A stretch of DNA of 64,000 nucleotides from Halopelagius fulvigenes (GTDB taxonomy: Archaea; Halobacteriota; Halobacteria; Halobacteriales; Haloferacaceae): positions 930,001-994,000 of the forward strand of contig NZ_JBHSXH010000009.1 of the NCBI RefSeq assembly GCF_042662625.1, given 5' to 3'. A model generated the notes under the pieces. It saw only the letters and a list, made by a program, of their open reading frames with translations, did not search any database and had not been told where the DNA came from. Below are positions 8,771-16,214 of this stretch, piece after piece (position 1 is the first letter of the stretch; the number at the start of each line of letters is the position of its first letter). Position numbers and translations under genes: made by a program.

Positions 8771-10843
8771 TCACGCCTCGAGTTCGCTCTTTGCGACTTC
8801 TGCACCGGCGAACTCGAGCACTTCGCGGGCTCCCTCGCGGGAGTAGCCCTGTTCGACGAGGGCGTCTATCCACGCGTTGCGCTCGTCGTCGTCGAGCTCG
8901 TTCGCCGACACCAACGCCGAGAAGTTGATGTTGTGCTTCTTGTCCTCCCAGAGCTTGCGTTCGAGGGCGCGGCGGAGTCTGTCGTTGTCCTGCGGGTCGA
9001 ACGCCTGCCCCTCGCGGGCGCGCCGCGAGACCCAGTTCGACACCTCTTGGCGGAAGTCGTCCTTGCGGTCCTCGGGGATCTCCAGCTTCTCCTCGACGGA
9101 GCGGAGGAACTTCTCGTCGGGTTCCTGTTCGCGGCCGGTGAGCTCGTCTTGGACCGTCGAGTCGTCGATGTACGCCATGACGTGGTCCATGTACTTCTCG
9201 CCCTGCCGCTGGATCTCGTCTAAGTCGTACGCCAGGGCGTGGCGGACGTCCTCGATGGCGCGTTCCTTGTACTCCTCGCGCACCATCTCGAGGTAGCGGT
9301 GGTAGCGTTCGAGGTTGTCCTCGGGGATCGAGCCGTGGTTCTCCAAGTTCTCCTCGAAGTGGCTGAAGACGTTCAACGGCGAGAGGTACGACCGACCGCG
9401 GTGGGTCGAGTCCATGATGGCCTCGGCTATCTCGTCGCCGATGAAGCGGGCGGAGATGCCCTCCATCCCCTCGGCGATGTCGGCCTTCGACTCGCCCTCC
9501 TCGCGGAGCTTCTTCACGTCCACGTCGTCGGCGTCGTCGATTTCGCCGTTGTAGGCTTTCGCCTTCTGCGTGAGCGTGATGTTGCTGCCGTCGGGTTCGA
9601 CGATGCGGGTGAGGACGCCGAACAGGCCGGCCATCTCCAAGGTGTGCGGTTCGATGTGCATGTCCGGAACGTCGGCGTTCCGGAGCATCTTGCGGTAAAT
9701 CTCCGACTCCTGCTCGTACTCCAGGACGTACGGGAAGTCGATGCGCTTGGTCCGGTCGTTGAACGCCTCCATCTTCTCGTCGCCCTTCTTCTCGCGGTAC
9801 TCGGGCATGTTCGTCCGGCCGACGATGACCTGGTCGATGTCGATGCGCGGGTTGTTCGAGGGCTTGATGGTCTGTTCCTGCGACGCGTGCAGGAAGTCGT
9901 AGAGGAACTCCCGTTGCAGCTTCAGCAGTTCCTCGCCGGAGAACAGCCCGCGGTTGGCGTTACAGAACGCCCCGGAGTAGTCGAACGCGCGGGGGTCGGA
10001 CTCGCCGTACACGGCGAGTTTCGAGTAGTTGACGTCGCCGGTGAGTTCGGTCTCGTCTTGGTTCTTCTTGTCCTTCGGTTCGAACGTCTCGACGCACTGG
10101 CGCTTGTTCTCGGAGGCGACGAGGCGGATCACCTCGACGTGGTTCTCCAACACCTGCTGTAAGTCGTCGTCGTAGTACGCCAGCAGGGTGTCCATGTAGA
10201 ACTCCGACGCCGGGTCCAGCGCCTGGTCGTTGCGGATGGTGTACGGCGCGTCGAGCTGCTCGTTGAGGCGCTCGATTATCACGTCGCGCTGCTCCTGCGG
10301 AATCAGCACGAGCGGGTCTTGGTTCATGGGCGACTGCACGACGGCGTCCGCGGGGTCTTGGTCGCGGATGACGTCGGTCAGGTTCGTCCACCGGAAGGTG
10401 TACATCCGACCGTCGTCGCGCATCGTGTAGTCCTCGAAGTAGCGGCGGACCATCCAGTCGAAGTGCGACTTCCCGGAGCCGACGGGGCCGAGCAGCAGTT
10501 TGATACGCTTCTCCGGCCCGAGGCCGCGAGCGCCCGACTTCACCTTGTTCACGAACTCGTGGATGGACTCGTGAACTTCGCGGCCGTAGAAGGTGTTCTC
10601 CCCGTCGTGTATGGGGTCCTCCGAGGCCATCAGGTACTCGACGACGCCGGCTTCCTCGTCGTAGGCGGTGCCGTAGTGGTCGAACATGTCGGCAACGCGC
10701 TGGTGCGCGTTGCGAGCGATTCTGGGGTCGTCGTAGACCTCTTGCAGGTACCAATCGAAGCTCTTAGCCTCGCGGAGGTCCGCGGGCACGGAGTCTTTGT
10801 AGTGCTTGCTCAGGTCTGCGAGGGTTTCGATATCACCGTTCAT
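8771..10843 (-). CDS. prkA: PrkA-type serine protein kinase, first gene of operon
   Basis: 690 aa from the ATG at 10843 (MNGDIETLADLSKHYKDSVP). It opens the prkA-prkA-yeaH-spoVR operon. The P-loop reads LLLGPVGSGKSHFDWMVRR (about residues 117-135). IDQVIVGRTNMPEYREKKGD and the Arg-rich stretch AFNDRTKRIDFPYVLEYEQE match PrkA family landmarks downstream of the ATPase core. The C-terminal third is highly charged and helical. Known family members respond to carbon or nitrogen starvation and other stress; the signal here is unknown. The 300-base leader contains a Shine-Dalgarno-preceded micro-ORF and inverted repeats (10857-11016), suggesting post-transcriptional control. Confidence 0.9.
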   Translation of the reverse strand: MNGDIETLADLSKHYKDSVPADLREAKSFDWYLQEVYDDPRIARNAHQRVADMFDHYGTAYDEEAGVVEYLMASEDPIHDGENTFYGREVHESIHEFVNKVKSGARGLGPEKRIKLLLGPVGSGKSHFDWMVRRYFEDYTMRDDGRMYTFRWTNLTDVIRDQDPADAVVQSPMNQDPLVLIPQEQRDVIIERLNEQLDAPYTIRNDQALDPASEFYMDTLLAYYDDDLQQVLENHVEVIRLVASENKRQCVETFEPKDKKNQDETELTGDVNYSKLAVYGESDPRAFDYSGAFCNANRGLFSGEELLKLQREFLYDFLHASQEQTIKPSNNPRIDIDQVIVGRTNMPEYREKKGDEKMEAFNDRTKRIDFPYVLEYEQESEIYRKMLRNADVPDMHIEPHTLEMAGLFGVLTRIVEPDGSNITLTQKAKAYNGEIDDADDVDVKKLREEGESKADIAEGMEGISARFIGDEIAEAIMDSTHRGRSYLSPLNVFSHFEENLENHGSIPEDNLERYHRYLEMVREEYKERAIEDVRHALAYDLDEIQRQGEKYMDHVMAYIDDSTVQDELTGREQEPDEKFLRSVEEKLEIPEDRKDDFRQEVSNWVSRRAREGQAFDPQDNDRLRRALERKLWEDKKHNINFSALVSANELDDDERNAWIDALVEQGYSREGAREVLEFAGAEVAKSELEA

Positions 10844-10856
10844 TGTTGATAGACGG

Positions 10857-10870
10857 AGTCCCGAGGGACT
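10857..10870. promoter_or_regulatory. Short palindrome just upstream of prkA start
   Basis: AGTCCC-GA-GGGACT forms a perfect inverted repeat with a two-base centre, ending 14 bases before the prkA ATG (10843). The two-base centre is too tight for a normal hairpin loop, so it looks more like a protein-binding site, but it is also in the transcribed leader. Confidence 0.4.
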
Positions 10871-10900
10871 GAGCGACCGTACGCCCGCGACGCGCCCGGA

Positions 10901-10943
10901 GAGCGTCGCAGCGAACGTTGGTAGACGCCGGCGAGCGACGCTC
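10901..10943 (-). promoter_or_regulatory. Leader hairpin between micro-ORF and prkA
   Basis: GAGCGTCGC (10901-10909) and GCGACGCTC (10935-10943) are perfect 9-base complements separated by 25 bases. The distal arm overlaps the stop codon of the micro-ORF at 10942-11016, so translation of the micro-ORF would be expected to disrupt the stem. This arrangement resembles a translation-sensitive attenuator (inference). Confidence 0.5.
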
Positions 10944-11016
10944 AGCGCCGGAGCTCTCGCTCCCGGTCGTCTGAGTTCGGCTCGTCGAAGTCCGGTTTCG
11001 TGGCATGCTTGTCCAT
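10942..11016 (-). CDS. 24-aa micro-ORF in the prkA operon leader
   Basis: An ATG at 11016 is preceded by the strong Shine-Dalgarno GGAGGGT about six bases upstream, unusual in a genome where many transcripts are leaderless. The peptide begins MDKHATKPDFDEPNSDDRE and ends RELRR; it is acidic then basic, with no membrane segment. It lies downstream of the predicted operon promoter and its stop codon is inside the hairpin arm at 10935-10943. It could be a real small protein or a leader peptide controlling prkA. No homologue is recognised from memory. Confidence 0.45.
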   Translation of the reverse strand: MDKHATKPDFDEPNSDDRERELRR

Positions 11017-11170
11017 ACCACCCTCCTCGAACGCGCGACGGGTCTGCGACGGGCGACGGCGACGAGTCGACGAATAGCGACAGAACGTCTGGGGTTCGGC
11101 GGACGGTTCGGAGAGGGTCGGTCGCTCGGTCCGGTCGACCGAGACTAAATGTGTGTGAGTGAGCGACATA

Positions 11171-11183
11171 CATAAGTCTTTCC
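11171..11183 (-). promoter_or_regulatory. Predicted promoter of the prkA operon
   Basis: On the minus strand GGAAAGACTTATG combines a BRE-like purine stretch (GGAAAGA) with the TATA element CTTATG. Initiation would be near 11145, giving a leader of about 300 bases. No other good TATA box is seen between 10844 and 11170. Confidence 0.5.
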
Positions 11184-11341
11184 GCGAGTAATTTTTGCCG
11201 TACGTCTAAATGCGGCACCTGAGCGGGGTGAACCCTCAGAATCTTCCCACAGTTCGGTTCCTTTATGTCTGACAGGAGTCCGACGGGGTGGGCGAACGGG
11301 CGACCGAAGGGGTGTTCCCCGTCCGCCGCCAACGGACGCGT

Positions 11342-11791
11342 ATGAACGCCGACGACACCGCAGACGCCGCCGCGGAGGGCGACGCCCCCGCGGGGTGGAC
11401 GCTGTGGAACGACGAACCGGGCGGGCGGCGAATTCTCGTCTACCGGCCCGACGTGTTCAGGGAGGGGGAGTTCCCCGCCGAGTGCCTGCCGACCATCTTC
11501 GTCTCGAACGGGTCGCGCGCGAGGCGTCCGGGGGCCGCCCAACTGGCGGGGACGACGTGGAACGTGACGCTGTACCTCGAACCGCAGGTGGAGGCGGCCC
11601 CGGAGACGTACGATAGCCGGGACGAGGCGGTGGCCGCCGCGGAGGAACTCGCGCGGCGGTTCGACGCCGGCGAGGTGGACTACCGGTCGCTGTATCAGGT
11701 GCCGCGCGAGGAGTACTTCGAGAGACTCGACGAGTTGACCGGGCGGGACGCACAACGTTATGCGGACGGCTCGACTAGTGACGACGAATGA
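11342..11791 (+). CDS. Haloarchaeal conserved protein (DUF5820-like)
   Basis: 149 aa from the ATG at 11342. The protein has an acidic N-terminus, a core GWTLWNDEPGGRRILVYRPD (about 17-36) and a helical C-terminal half (AAAEELARRFDAGEVDYRSLYQVP). There are no membrane segments and no recognisable catalytic motif. It resembles a family of small conserved haloarchaeal proteins of unknown function; the family name is from memory. Its stop overlaps the start of the UPF0179 gene (ATGA), so the two are very likely co-transcribed and translationally coupled. Confidence 0.75.
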   Translation: MNADDTADAAAEGDAPAGWTLWNDEPGGRRILVYRPDVFREGEFPAECLPTIFVSNGSRARRPGAAQLAGTTWNVTLYLEPQVEAAPETYDSRDEAVAAAEELARRFDAGEVDYRSLYQVPREEYFERLDELTGRDAQRYADGSTSDDE

Positions 11792-12237
11792 CGAAGGTCA
11801 CGCTCATCGGGGACCGCCTCGCCGACGTCGGACGCGAGTTCGTCTACGAGGGTCCGTCCGAACTGTGCGAAGGGTGCCCGTACCGCAAGCAGTGTCTGAA
11901 CCTCACAGAGGGGACCCGCTATCGGGTGACCGACGTCCGGGAGAACGCCCAACTGCTCGACTGCGCCGTCCACGACAGCGGCGTCCGAGCGGTCGAAGTC
12001 GAACCGGCCCCCGTGACGGCGAACGTCGCCACCAAGGGGTCCTACGCGGGGAGCAAAGCGCGCCTCGAAGGTCCCTGTCCGCACACGCAGTGTCCGAGCC
12101 ACGAGTACTGCGTTCCGGACGGCGCGGCGTTCGACGAGGAGTACCGCATCAGCGAGGTCCTCGGCGACCCGCCGCACGAGGTCTGTCACCTCGACAGGGA
12201 CCTGACGATGGTCGAGTTCGCGCCGAAAGAGGAGTAA
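11788..12237 (+). CDS. UPF0179 family cysteine-rich protein
   Basis: 149 aa. UPF0179 is an archaeal family of unknown function, conserved from methanogens to haloarchaea. Seven cysteines are visible: LCEGCPYRKQC (Cys27, 30, 36), Cys59 in LLDCAVH and GPCPHTQCPSHEYC (Cys97, 102, 108), arranged like ligands of a metal or Fe-S cluster (inference). The motif VTANVATKGSYAGSKARLEG in the middle is characteristic. Its start codon overlaps the stop of the preceding gene. Its physiological role is unknown. Confidence 0.9.
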   Translation: MTKVTLIGDRLADVGREFVYEGPSELCEGCPYRKQCLNLTEGTRYRVTDVRENAQLLDCAVHDSGVRAVEVEPAPVTANVATKGSYAGSKARLEGPCPHTQCPSHEYCVPDGAAFDEEYRISEVLGDPPHEVCHLDRDLTMVEFAPKEE

Positions 12238-12300
12238 CCCCGTCCGCGCCGGAGGGAACGCGGGGCGAGAGCGAAGGAAAGGGGAGCGAACCGCGGCGAC

Positions 12301-13119
12301 TCAGGCGAGCGTTCCGACTTTGTCCGCGGCGTAGCCGAACACGTCCTCGTAGCCGTACGCCGAGAGCAACACCGGGTAGAAGTCGCGGTCGGCGGTGAAC
12401 TCCCGGTCATCCGCCGCCGCGAAGCGGTCGCCCGCCTCGACGAGTTCGAAGTTGTCCACGAACACCTCGTACTTGTTCGCGGGTTCCTTGGGGATGCGTT
12501 CGAGCATCCGGTACACCGACACCTCGTCGGCGTTGCGCCGTTCCAGGGAGACGGGCGATTCGGCCCCTTCTTCCAACGGCGCGGCGAGGACGCCCGTCGC
12601 GGCGAGGAACGCCCGGACGAGCCAGTAGGCGTTCTCGGCCGCCTCCTCGGTACCCTGCAGACCGCACTCGACGTCGATGTTGTGCGTGTGGTCGATGAGG
12701 CGGCCGCCGACGAACTCGGCCGTCTCGACCAGTTCCTCGATGGGGAGGTGCGGGCAGATGGCGCGCGAGGCGGCCCCGACGGTGTCCACGAGCGCGAACG
12801 GTCTCCCGTACGACTGCGTGGAGTGAAGCGAGAGCGTCGTGCAGTCGCGGACCTCCCGAAGCACGTCGTGCGCGAGGCGGCGTTCGTGGCTGTCGGCGTT
12901 CGGGTCGCCGGGGAACACGCGGTTGAGGTCCTCCTCGAGGTAGCGGACGTTCGCTTCGAGGGCCTCCTCGTTGGCGACGATGAGCTTCACCGGACGCTCC
13001 ACGTCGGGTTCGGTTTCGATGAAGCGCTCTATCGCCCGGACGCCGCAGGGTTCGTCGCCGTGGATAGTTCCGACGACGGCCACCTCCGGCTTTCCCTCTC
13101 CCAGTTCGTAAATTCGCAT
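12301..13119 (-). CDS. Succinylglutamate desuccinylase/aspartoacylase family protein
   Basis: 272 aa from the ATG at 13119; a 492-aa extension overlaps the neighbouring gene and is rejected. The family is zinc-dependent amidohydrolases of the M14 carboxypeptidase clan that cleave N-acyl amino acids. The zinc ligands are VVGTIHGDEPCG (His20, Glu23) and LSLHSTQ (His99), and DLNRVFPGDP (64-73) is the usual substrate-binding block. The length is short, lacking a large C-terminal domain. The substrate is unknown; haloarchaeal members may act on acylated compatible solutes or amino acids (inference). Confidence 0.85.
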   Translation of the reverse strand: MRIYELGEGKPEVAVVGTIHGDEPCGVRAIERFIETEPDVERPVKLIVANEEALEANVRYLEEDLNRVFPGDPNADSHERRLAHDVLREVRDCTTLSLHSTQSYGRPFALVDTVGAASRAICPHLPIEELVETAEFVGGRLIDHTHNIDVECGLQGTEEAAENAYWLVRAFLAATGVLAAPLEEGAESPVSLERRNADEVSVYRMLERIPKEPANKYEVFVDNFELVEAGDRFAAADDREFTADRDFYPVLLSAYGYEDVFGYAADKVGTLA

Positions 13120-13181
13120 GGAGACATTCAAACGGCGGAGCGGGAAATGGGTTAAGATTCGGGCCGATACGCGCCGACGCG

Positions 13182-13664
13182 CTAGTGGAGTCGCTCGACG
13201 TACTCGTAGTCCACGTCGTACGCCTCCGGCCGTTGGTCGTCTATCGTGATCTGCCAGCCGTGGAGCGCAGTCGGGTCTTCGAGCGCCGATTCGAGCGTCC
13301 CGCGCACGTCCGCGAGGTCCACGCCGTAGAAGTCGTCGGGTATCCCCCGGAGGTACTGCAGCGCGGTGGTGAAGAGCGACCGCATACCCGCGTCGTTCTC
13401 GAAGTCGAAGTGCTTGTACGCGCCGGCGGCGACCTGGACCATCCCGTGGAGGAACGCCGATTCCGCGCTCCCGGATCCGTAGTTGTACCACTCGTCTTCG
13501 AAGCAGTCGTGGCTCTCGTGGTAGTCGCCGGAGTTGAACAGGCGGACACCGTGTTCGACCGCGCGGCGGAGCGTCGCGTGCTCCCACACGCGGTCGTCCG
13601 TTCGCCACCCCGTCGGATTCCCGAGCGGCGGGGCGACGCTCGGGTCGCGGGTGTGTTCGTCCAT
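13182..13664 (-). CDS. DUF309 domain-containing protein
   Basis: 160 aa from the ATG at 13664. The DUF309 signature is clear: LFNSGDYHESHDCFEDEWYNYGSGSAESAFLHG (about residues 43-75), an all-helical fold with a conserved His/Glu cluster. The C-terminal half has YLRGIPDDFYGVDLADVR. The family is widespread but has no demonstrated enzymatic role. It is divergent from the small membrane-protein gene at 13789 and lies 62 bases upstream of the desuccinylase-family gene on the same strand, with which it may form an operon. Confidence 0.8.
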   Translation of the reverse strand: MDEHTRDPSVAPPLGNPTGWRTDDRVWEHATLRRAVEHGVRLFNSGDYHESHDCFEDEWYNYGSGSAESAFLHGMVQVAAGAYKHFDFENDAGMRSLFTTALQYLRGIPDDFYGVDLADVRGTLESALEDPTALHGWQITIDDQRPEAYDVDYEYVERLH

Positions 13665-13788
13665 ACCGTCCTTCCGTTCGTGAGCGACGTAATCCCATCG
13701 CTCGAACGGGTCGGCCGAGCGGCGACGAAGCGCGGCGAGGCGGCGCACCGGGCCAAGGGCTATGGTTCCCGTCGTTCATCGTGTCGGT

Positions 13789-14115
13789 ATGGCTACGACC
13801 GGCGAGCGTCTGGCGGAGGTTCCGACTGCGGCGGTGGACTGGGCGGCGGGAATCGCGGGGGTCGTCGAGGAGAATCTCCCCCGCGCGGCCGTGTTCGTGT
13901 TCATGTTCTTGGGCGTCGGGTTCGCCCCGTTCGGCGCGGGACTCCTCGCGGTTCTCTTCGCCGTCGTCCTCCCCGCTCTCGGCGTCGGCGGGTTTCTCCT
14001 TGCGAAGGAGAAGGTCCCGAGTCTCCTCCGTCAGAAACTCGGGCCGACGGAGCCGCGACGGTTCGACGAAGCGCCCCCGTCCGCCGTCGAACGACGGCCC
14101 GCGGCGGGCGAGTGA
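13789..14115 (+). CDS. Small haloarchaeal membrane protein
   Basis: 108 aa from the ATG at 13789 (MATTGERLAEVP). An amphipathic N-terminus of about 30 residues is followed by a long hydrophobic region (roughly 37-75, probably two helices around FAPFGAG) and a basic, Pro-rich cytoplasmic tail. No family is recognised. It is divergent from the DUF309 gene, and tRNA-Leu follows about 100 bases downstream. A membrane location is all that can be supported. Confidence 0.6.
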   Translation: MATTGERLAEVPTAAVDWAAGIAGVVEENLPRAAVFVFMFLGVGFAPFGAGLLAVLFAVVLPALGVGGFLLAKEKVPSLLRQKLGPTEPRRFDEAPPSAVERRPAAGE

Positions 14116-14178
14116 GGGGCCTCGCGGGGCGGCGCTTCGTCCCGCCGAACCGTCCCCGCGGAGAGCGGGATTCGGAAC

Positions 14179-14187
14179 GTTTTAGCG
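14179..14187 (+). promoter_or_regulatory. TATA box of tRNA-Leu
   Basis: GTTTTAGCG lies 25-33 bases upstream of the tRNA 5' end at 14212, the expected spacing for an archaeal tRNA promoter with a very short leader. Confidence 0.45.
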
Positions 14188-14211
14188 GCGCGGTTCCCCA
14201 CGAGTACACGC

Positions 14212-14295
14212 GCGAGGGTGGCCGAGTCTGGAAAAGGCGGCGGACTCAAGATCCGCTCTCGTAGGAGTCCGTGGGTTCAAATCCCTCCCCTCGCA
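14212..14295 (+). tRNA. tRNA-Leu, anticodon CAA
   Basis: 84 nt class II tRNA. The acceptor strands GCGAGGG (14212-14218) and CCCTCGC (14288-14294) pair fully, and the discriminator is A at 14295. The anticodon stem is GCGGA/TCCGC with loop CTCAAGA, so the anticodon is CAA (14247-14249). A long variable arm TCTCGTAGGAGTCC is present, and the T-loop is TTCAAAT; one T-stem position is a T-T mismatch. No intron is seen and CCA is not encoded. Its last 22 bases are duplicated at 14376-14397. Confidence 0.93.
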
Positions 14296-14375
14296 TTCTA
14301 CGTCTCCGAGCGACAGCGAGGAGCGTGTATCTGACGGAGGATTTGAATCAGGGAGCGAACGAAGTGAGTGACCGT

Positions 14376-14397
14376 GGTTCAAATCCCTCCCCTCGCA
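14376..14397 (+). repeat. Duplicated 3' end of tRNA-Leu (att-like)
   Basis: These 22 bases repeat exactly the last 22 bases of tRNA-Leu (14274-14295), running from the T-stem GGTTC to the discriminator. The 80 bases between the copies contain GAGCGAACGAAGTGAGTG but no gene. It is the expected footprint of a tyrosine-integrase target in tRNA-Leu, left after element loss or by a very small remnant. Confidence 0.7.
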
Positions 14398-14675
14398 CTT
14401 TTGCCGACGAGTAAAACGAGGAGTGCAAACTACGGACGGAGATTCTCCGCACCCGACCGAAGGAGACAGCGGTCGCTCAGCGAGTTCGAAAACGGGGACC
14501 AGAAGACGCCCGCACGACGGGGAATCCGGCGGCGAGCGTCGCAACTCCCGCGAGAGAGGCGGAGCCAATTCGCGGGAGCGTCTACGTAAACGAGGGCCGA
14601 CGGTGATACACGTTACGGCCGAAGAAAGTACGCCGGGCGCGACGAAACTGCGGCGAGTCGGAGAGAGAAAGGTCG
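14398..14675. other. Gene-free stretch after the att-like repeat
   Basis: No convincing gene. One perfect inverted repeat, CTCCCGCGA (14545-14553) and TCGCGGGAG (14570-14578), could form a 9-bp stem with a 16-base loop. Frames crossing this stretch have shadow-like arginine- and serine-rich composition. Confidence 0.5.
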
Positions 14676-14969
14676 TTACCGATCCGATGCGTCCGCACCG
14701 TCGCCGCCGTCGGTGAGGGGGCGTCCGCCGCTCGTGAGGACGGAGTCGGCCACTACCTCCACCTGCTCCGGGGACGGACGGGAGTCCTCGGAGCACTCCT
14801 CGCACACCTGCTCGATGACGTTCATCACGTCGTGGAGGTCGCCGCGCTCCGTCACGTCGGCGAACGCCTCTTCGTACGCGCTCGCCCAGTGAGTGAGTTC
14901 GTAGTCGTACGTACCGGTGGTCGGTGCAACCGCGTACTCGAGTTGTCGGACTGCATCGGCGGGGCGCAT
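14676..14969 (-). CDS. Hypothetical haloarchaeal protein
   Basis: 97 aa from the ATG at 14969 (MRPADAVRQLEYAVAP); a longer frame lacks codon-use support. The protein is helical and acidic, with VIEQVCEECSEDSRPSPEQVEVVADSVLTSGG in the second half; the closely spaced cysteines are the only notable residues. No family is recognised. TATA-like CCTTTTTGTGG on the minus strand lies about 25 bases upstream, fitting a leaderless transcript. Confidence 0.6.
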   Translation of the reverse strand: MRPADAVRQLEYAVAPTTGTYDYELTHWASAYEEAFADVTERGDLHDVMNVIEQVCEECSEDSRPSPEQVEVVADSVLTSGGRPLTDGGDGADASDR

Positions 14970-15127
14970 ACCCAAATGCAAGGTCGGGAACCACAAAAAG
15001 GTACTCGGACTCGTAATTGAGTTAATTGTCGGGCAGAGTATGGGAGAGACCACCAGGGACGGGCGGGTACGACCCCGGAGCGGCGAGCTCGAAAGCGAGA
15101 CGGAGCGTCTCCGAGCGCGGTTGTCGG

Positions 15128-15670
15128 TCAGGTTGGGTCGGTGTCCCGCCCGCCGTCGGGACCGGCGTTCTCGTCGCCGTTCTCTCCTTCGCCTTCGTCG
15201 GTTCCTCCTTCGGCGTCGCGTTCGCTCCCGTCGGCCTCGTTTCCGTCTTCGCCTTCGCCGCCGTCGCCGCCGTCTTCGGTTCCGCCGTCGGCCCCCGGCC
15301 CGGCGTCGTCCTCGTCGACGAGTCGTCGCATCGCCTGTAGGTACTCGGCGGCGACCAGCGGTTCGTTCTCGACGGTCTTTCGGACCTGCGCGCATCCGTG
15401 CCGGAGTCGCTCCTTCCCGGCGCCGGGCGGCACTTCCTCGTCCGTGACCGCCTCGACGGTTTCGAGGCGCGTCCGAACCGACTCCCCCTCACGGGTGCGC
15501 GCGTCCTCCGCGGCCTCCTCGAACAGTCGAGCGAGCGTCGCGCGAACGTCTGGCGGCAACTCCTCGGACACGTCCGGGAGAGACGCGACAGCGAGGGTAA
15601 AATCTGCTGGGTTCGGTCGGCGGAGCGAGTGTGCGATTCGCAAACCAAAAGTCGCGGCTCCTCCACGCAT
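15128..15670 (-). CDS. Hypothetical acidic protein
   Basis: 180 aa from the ATG at 15670. A folded N-terminal part of about 125 residues (LEETVEAVTDEE-like helices; RKTVENEPLVAAEYLQAMRRLV) is followed by a Gly/Asp/Glu-rich disordered tail of about 55 residues. No family is recognised. Its start codon is only four bases from that of the divergent Lrp/AsnC gene, so the two promoters must lie inside each other's coding sequence or the true start is further in. This is unusual and makes the start uncertain. Confidence 0.6.
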   Translation of the reverse strand: MRGGAATFGLRIAHSLRRPNPADFTLAVASLPDVSEELPPDVRATLARLFEEAAEDARTREGESVRTRLETVEAVTDEEVPPGAGKERLRHGCAQVRKTVENEPLVAAEYLQAMRRLVDEDDAGPGADGGTEDGGDGGEGEDGNEADGSERDAEGGTDEGEGENGDENAGPDGGRDTDPT

Positions 15671-15674
15671 TACT

Positions 15675-16124
15675 ATGGAACTCGACGAGACGGATCGGGC
15701 GATCCTCCGCATCCTCCAGGCGGACGCGCGAACCCCGTTCAGCGAAATCGCGCGTCAAATCGACATGTCCAGCGCCACCGTCCACGACCGAGTCGGTCGG
15801 ATGGAAGAAGCGGGCGTCATCGAGGGGTACCACGCGAAAGTAAACGCCCGAGAGGTGGATTTCGGCACCTCCGCGCTCGTCGGTCTCCGCGTCCAACAGG
15901 GCCGCGAGGAGGACGCGCTCGAACGCCTCCGCGAGATCAAGGGCGTCCAAGAGGTTCACCTCACGACGGGCGAATGGGACGTGATGCTCCGCGTGTTCGC
16001 CGAGGACACCGACGGCCTGCGGGAACTCATGTTCGACGAAATCGCCGAGATGGATGGATTCTCGCGCTCGCAGACGATGGTTATCCTCGGAACCGACTTC
16101 GAGGACCGCTCGCTCCCCATCTGA
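15675..16124 (+). CDS. Lrp/AsnC family transcriptional regulator
   Basis: 149 aa. The N-terminal helix-turn-helix (residues 3-60: LDETDRAILRILQADARTPFSEIARQI followed by SSATVHDRVGRMEEAGVIEGY) is followed by the RAM/AsnC effector-binding domain (about 66-140, with LTTGEWDVMLRVFAEDTDGL). These proteins form octamers and sense amino acids. The length is typical. Targets are unknown, but the divergent acidic protein with a start only four bases away is a likely local target. The gene is monocistronic: a separate gene begins 90 bases downstream. Confidence 0.9.
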   Translation: MELDETDRAILRILQADARTPFSEIARQIDMSSATVHDRVGRMEEAGVIEGYHAKVNAREVDFGTSALVGLRVQQGREEDALERLREIKGVQEVHLTTGEWDVMLRVFAEDTDGLRELMFDEIAEMDGFSRSQTMVILGTDFEDRSLPI

Positions 16125-16214
16125 GGGGCGTCCCCGCGGAATCCGAGCGCTGGCCGGTCCGCCGACGCGTCAGAGACCGGAATCCTCAACACCACCGACG
16201 CCGGGAATTGGGGT

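Noticed and set aside
10942..11169. 75-codon version of the prkA leader frame
   Set aside because: Its start lies upstream of the predicted transcription start; only the 24-codon part has a Shine-Dalgarno sequence.
14545..14578. Perfect 9-bp inverted repeat as a possible RNA
   Set aside because: No promoter, no second structural element and no poly-T end; kept only as a note in the gene-free stretch.
14182..14994. 270-codon minus-strand frame containing CEGRDLNPRTPTRADLESA
   Set aside because: This is the well-known spurious translation of the antisense strand of tRNA-Leu and its duplicated 3' end, not a gene.
15141..15674. Long Ser/Pro-rich extension of the Lrp frame
   Set aside because: Antisense to the acidic protein; composition is the shadow of its Gly/Asp/Glu tail, and the Lrp domain starts at 15675.
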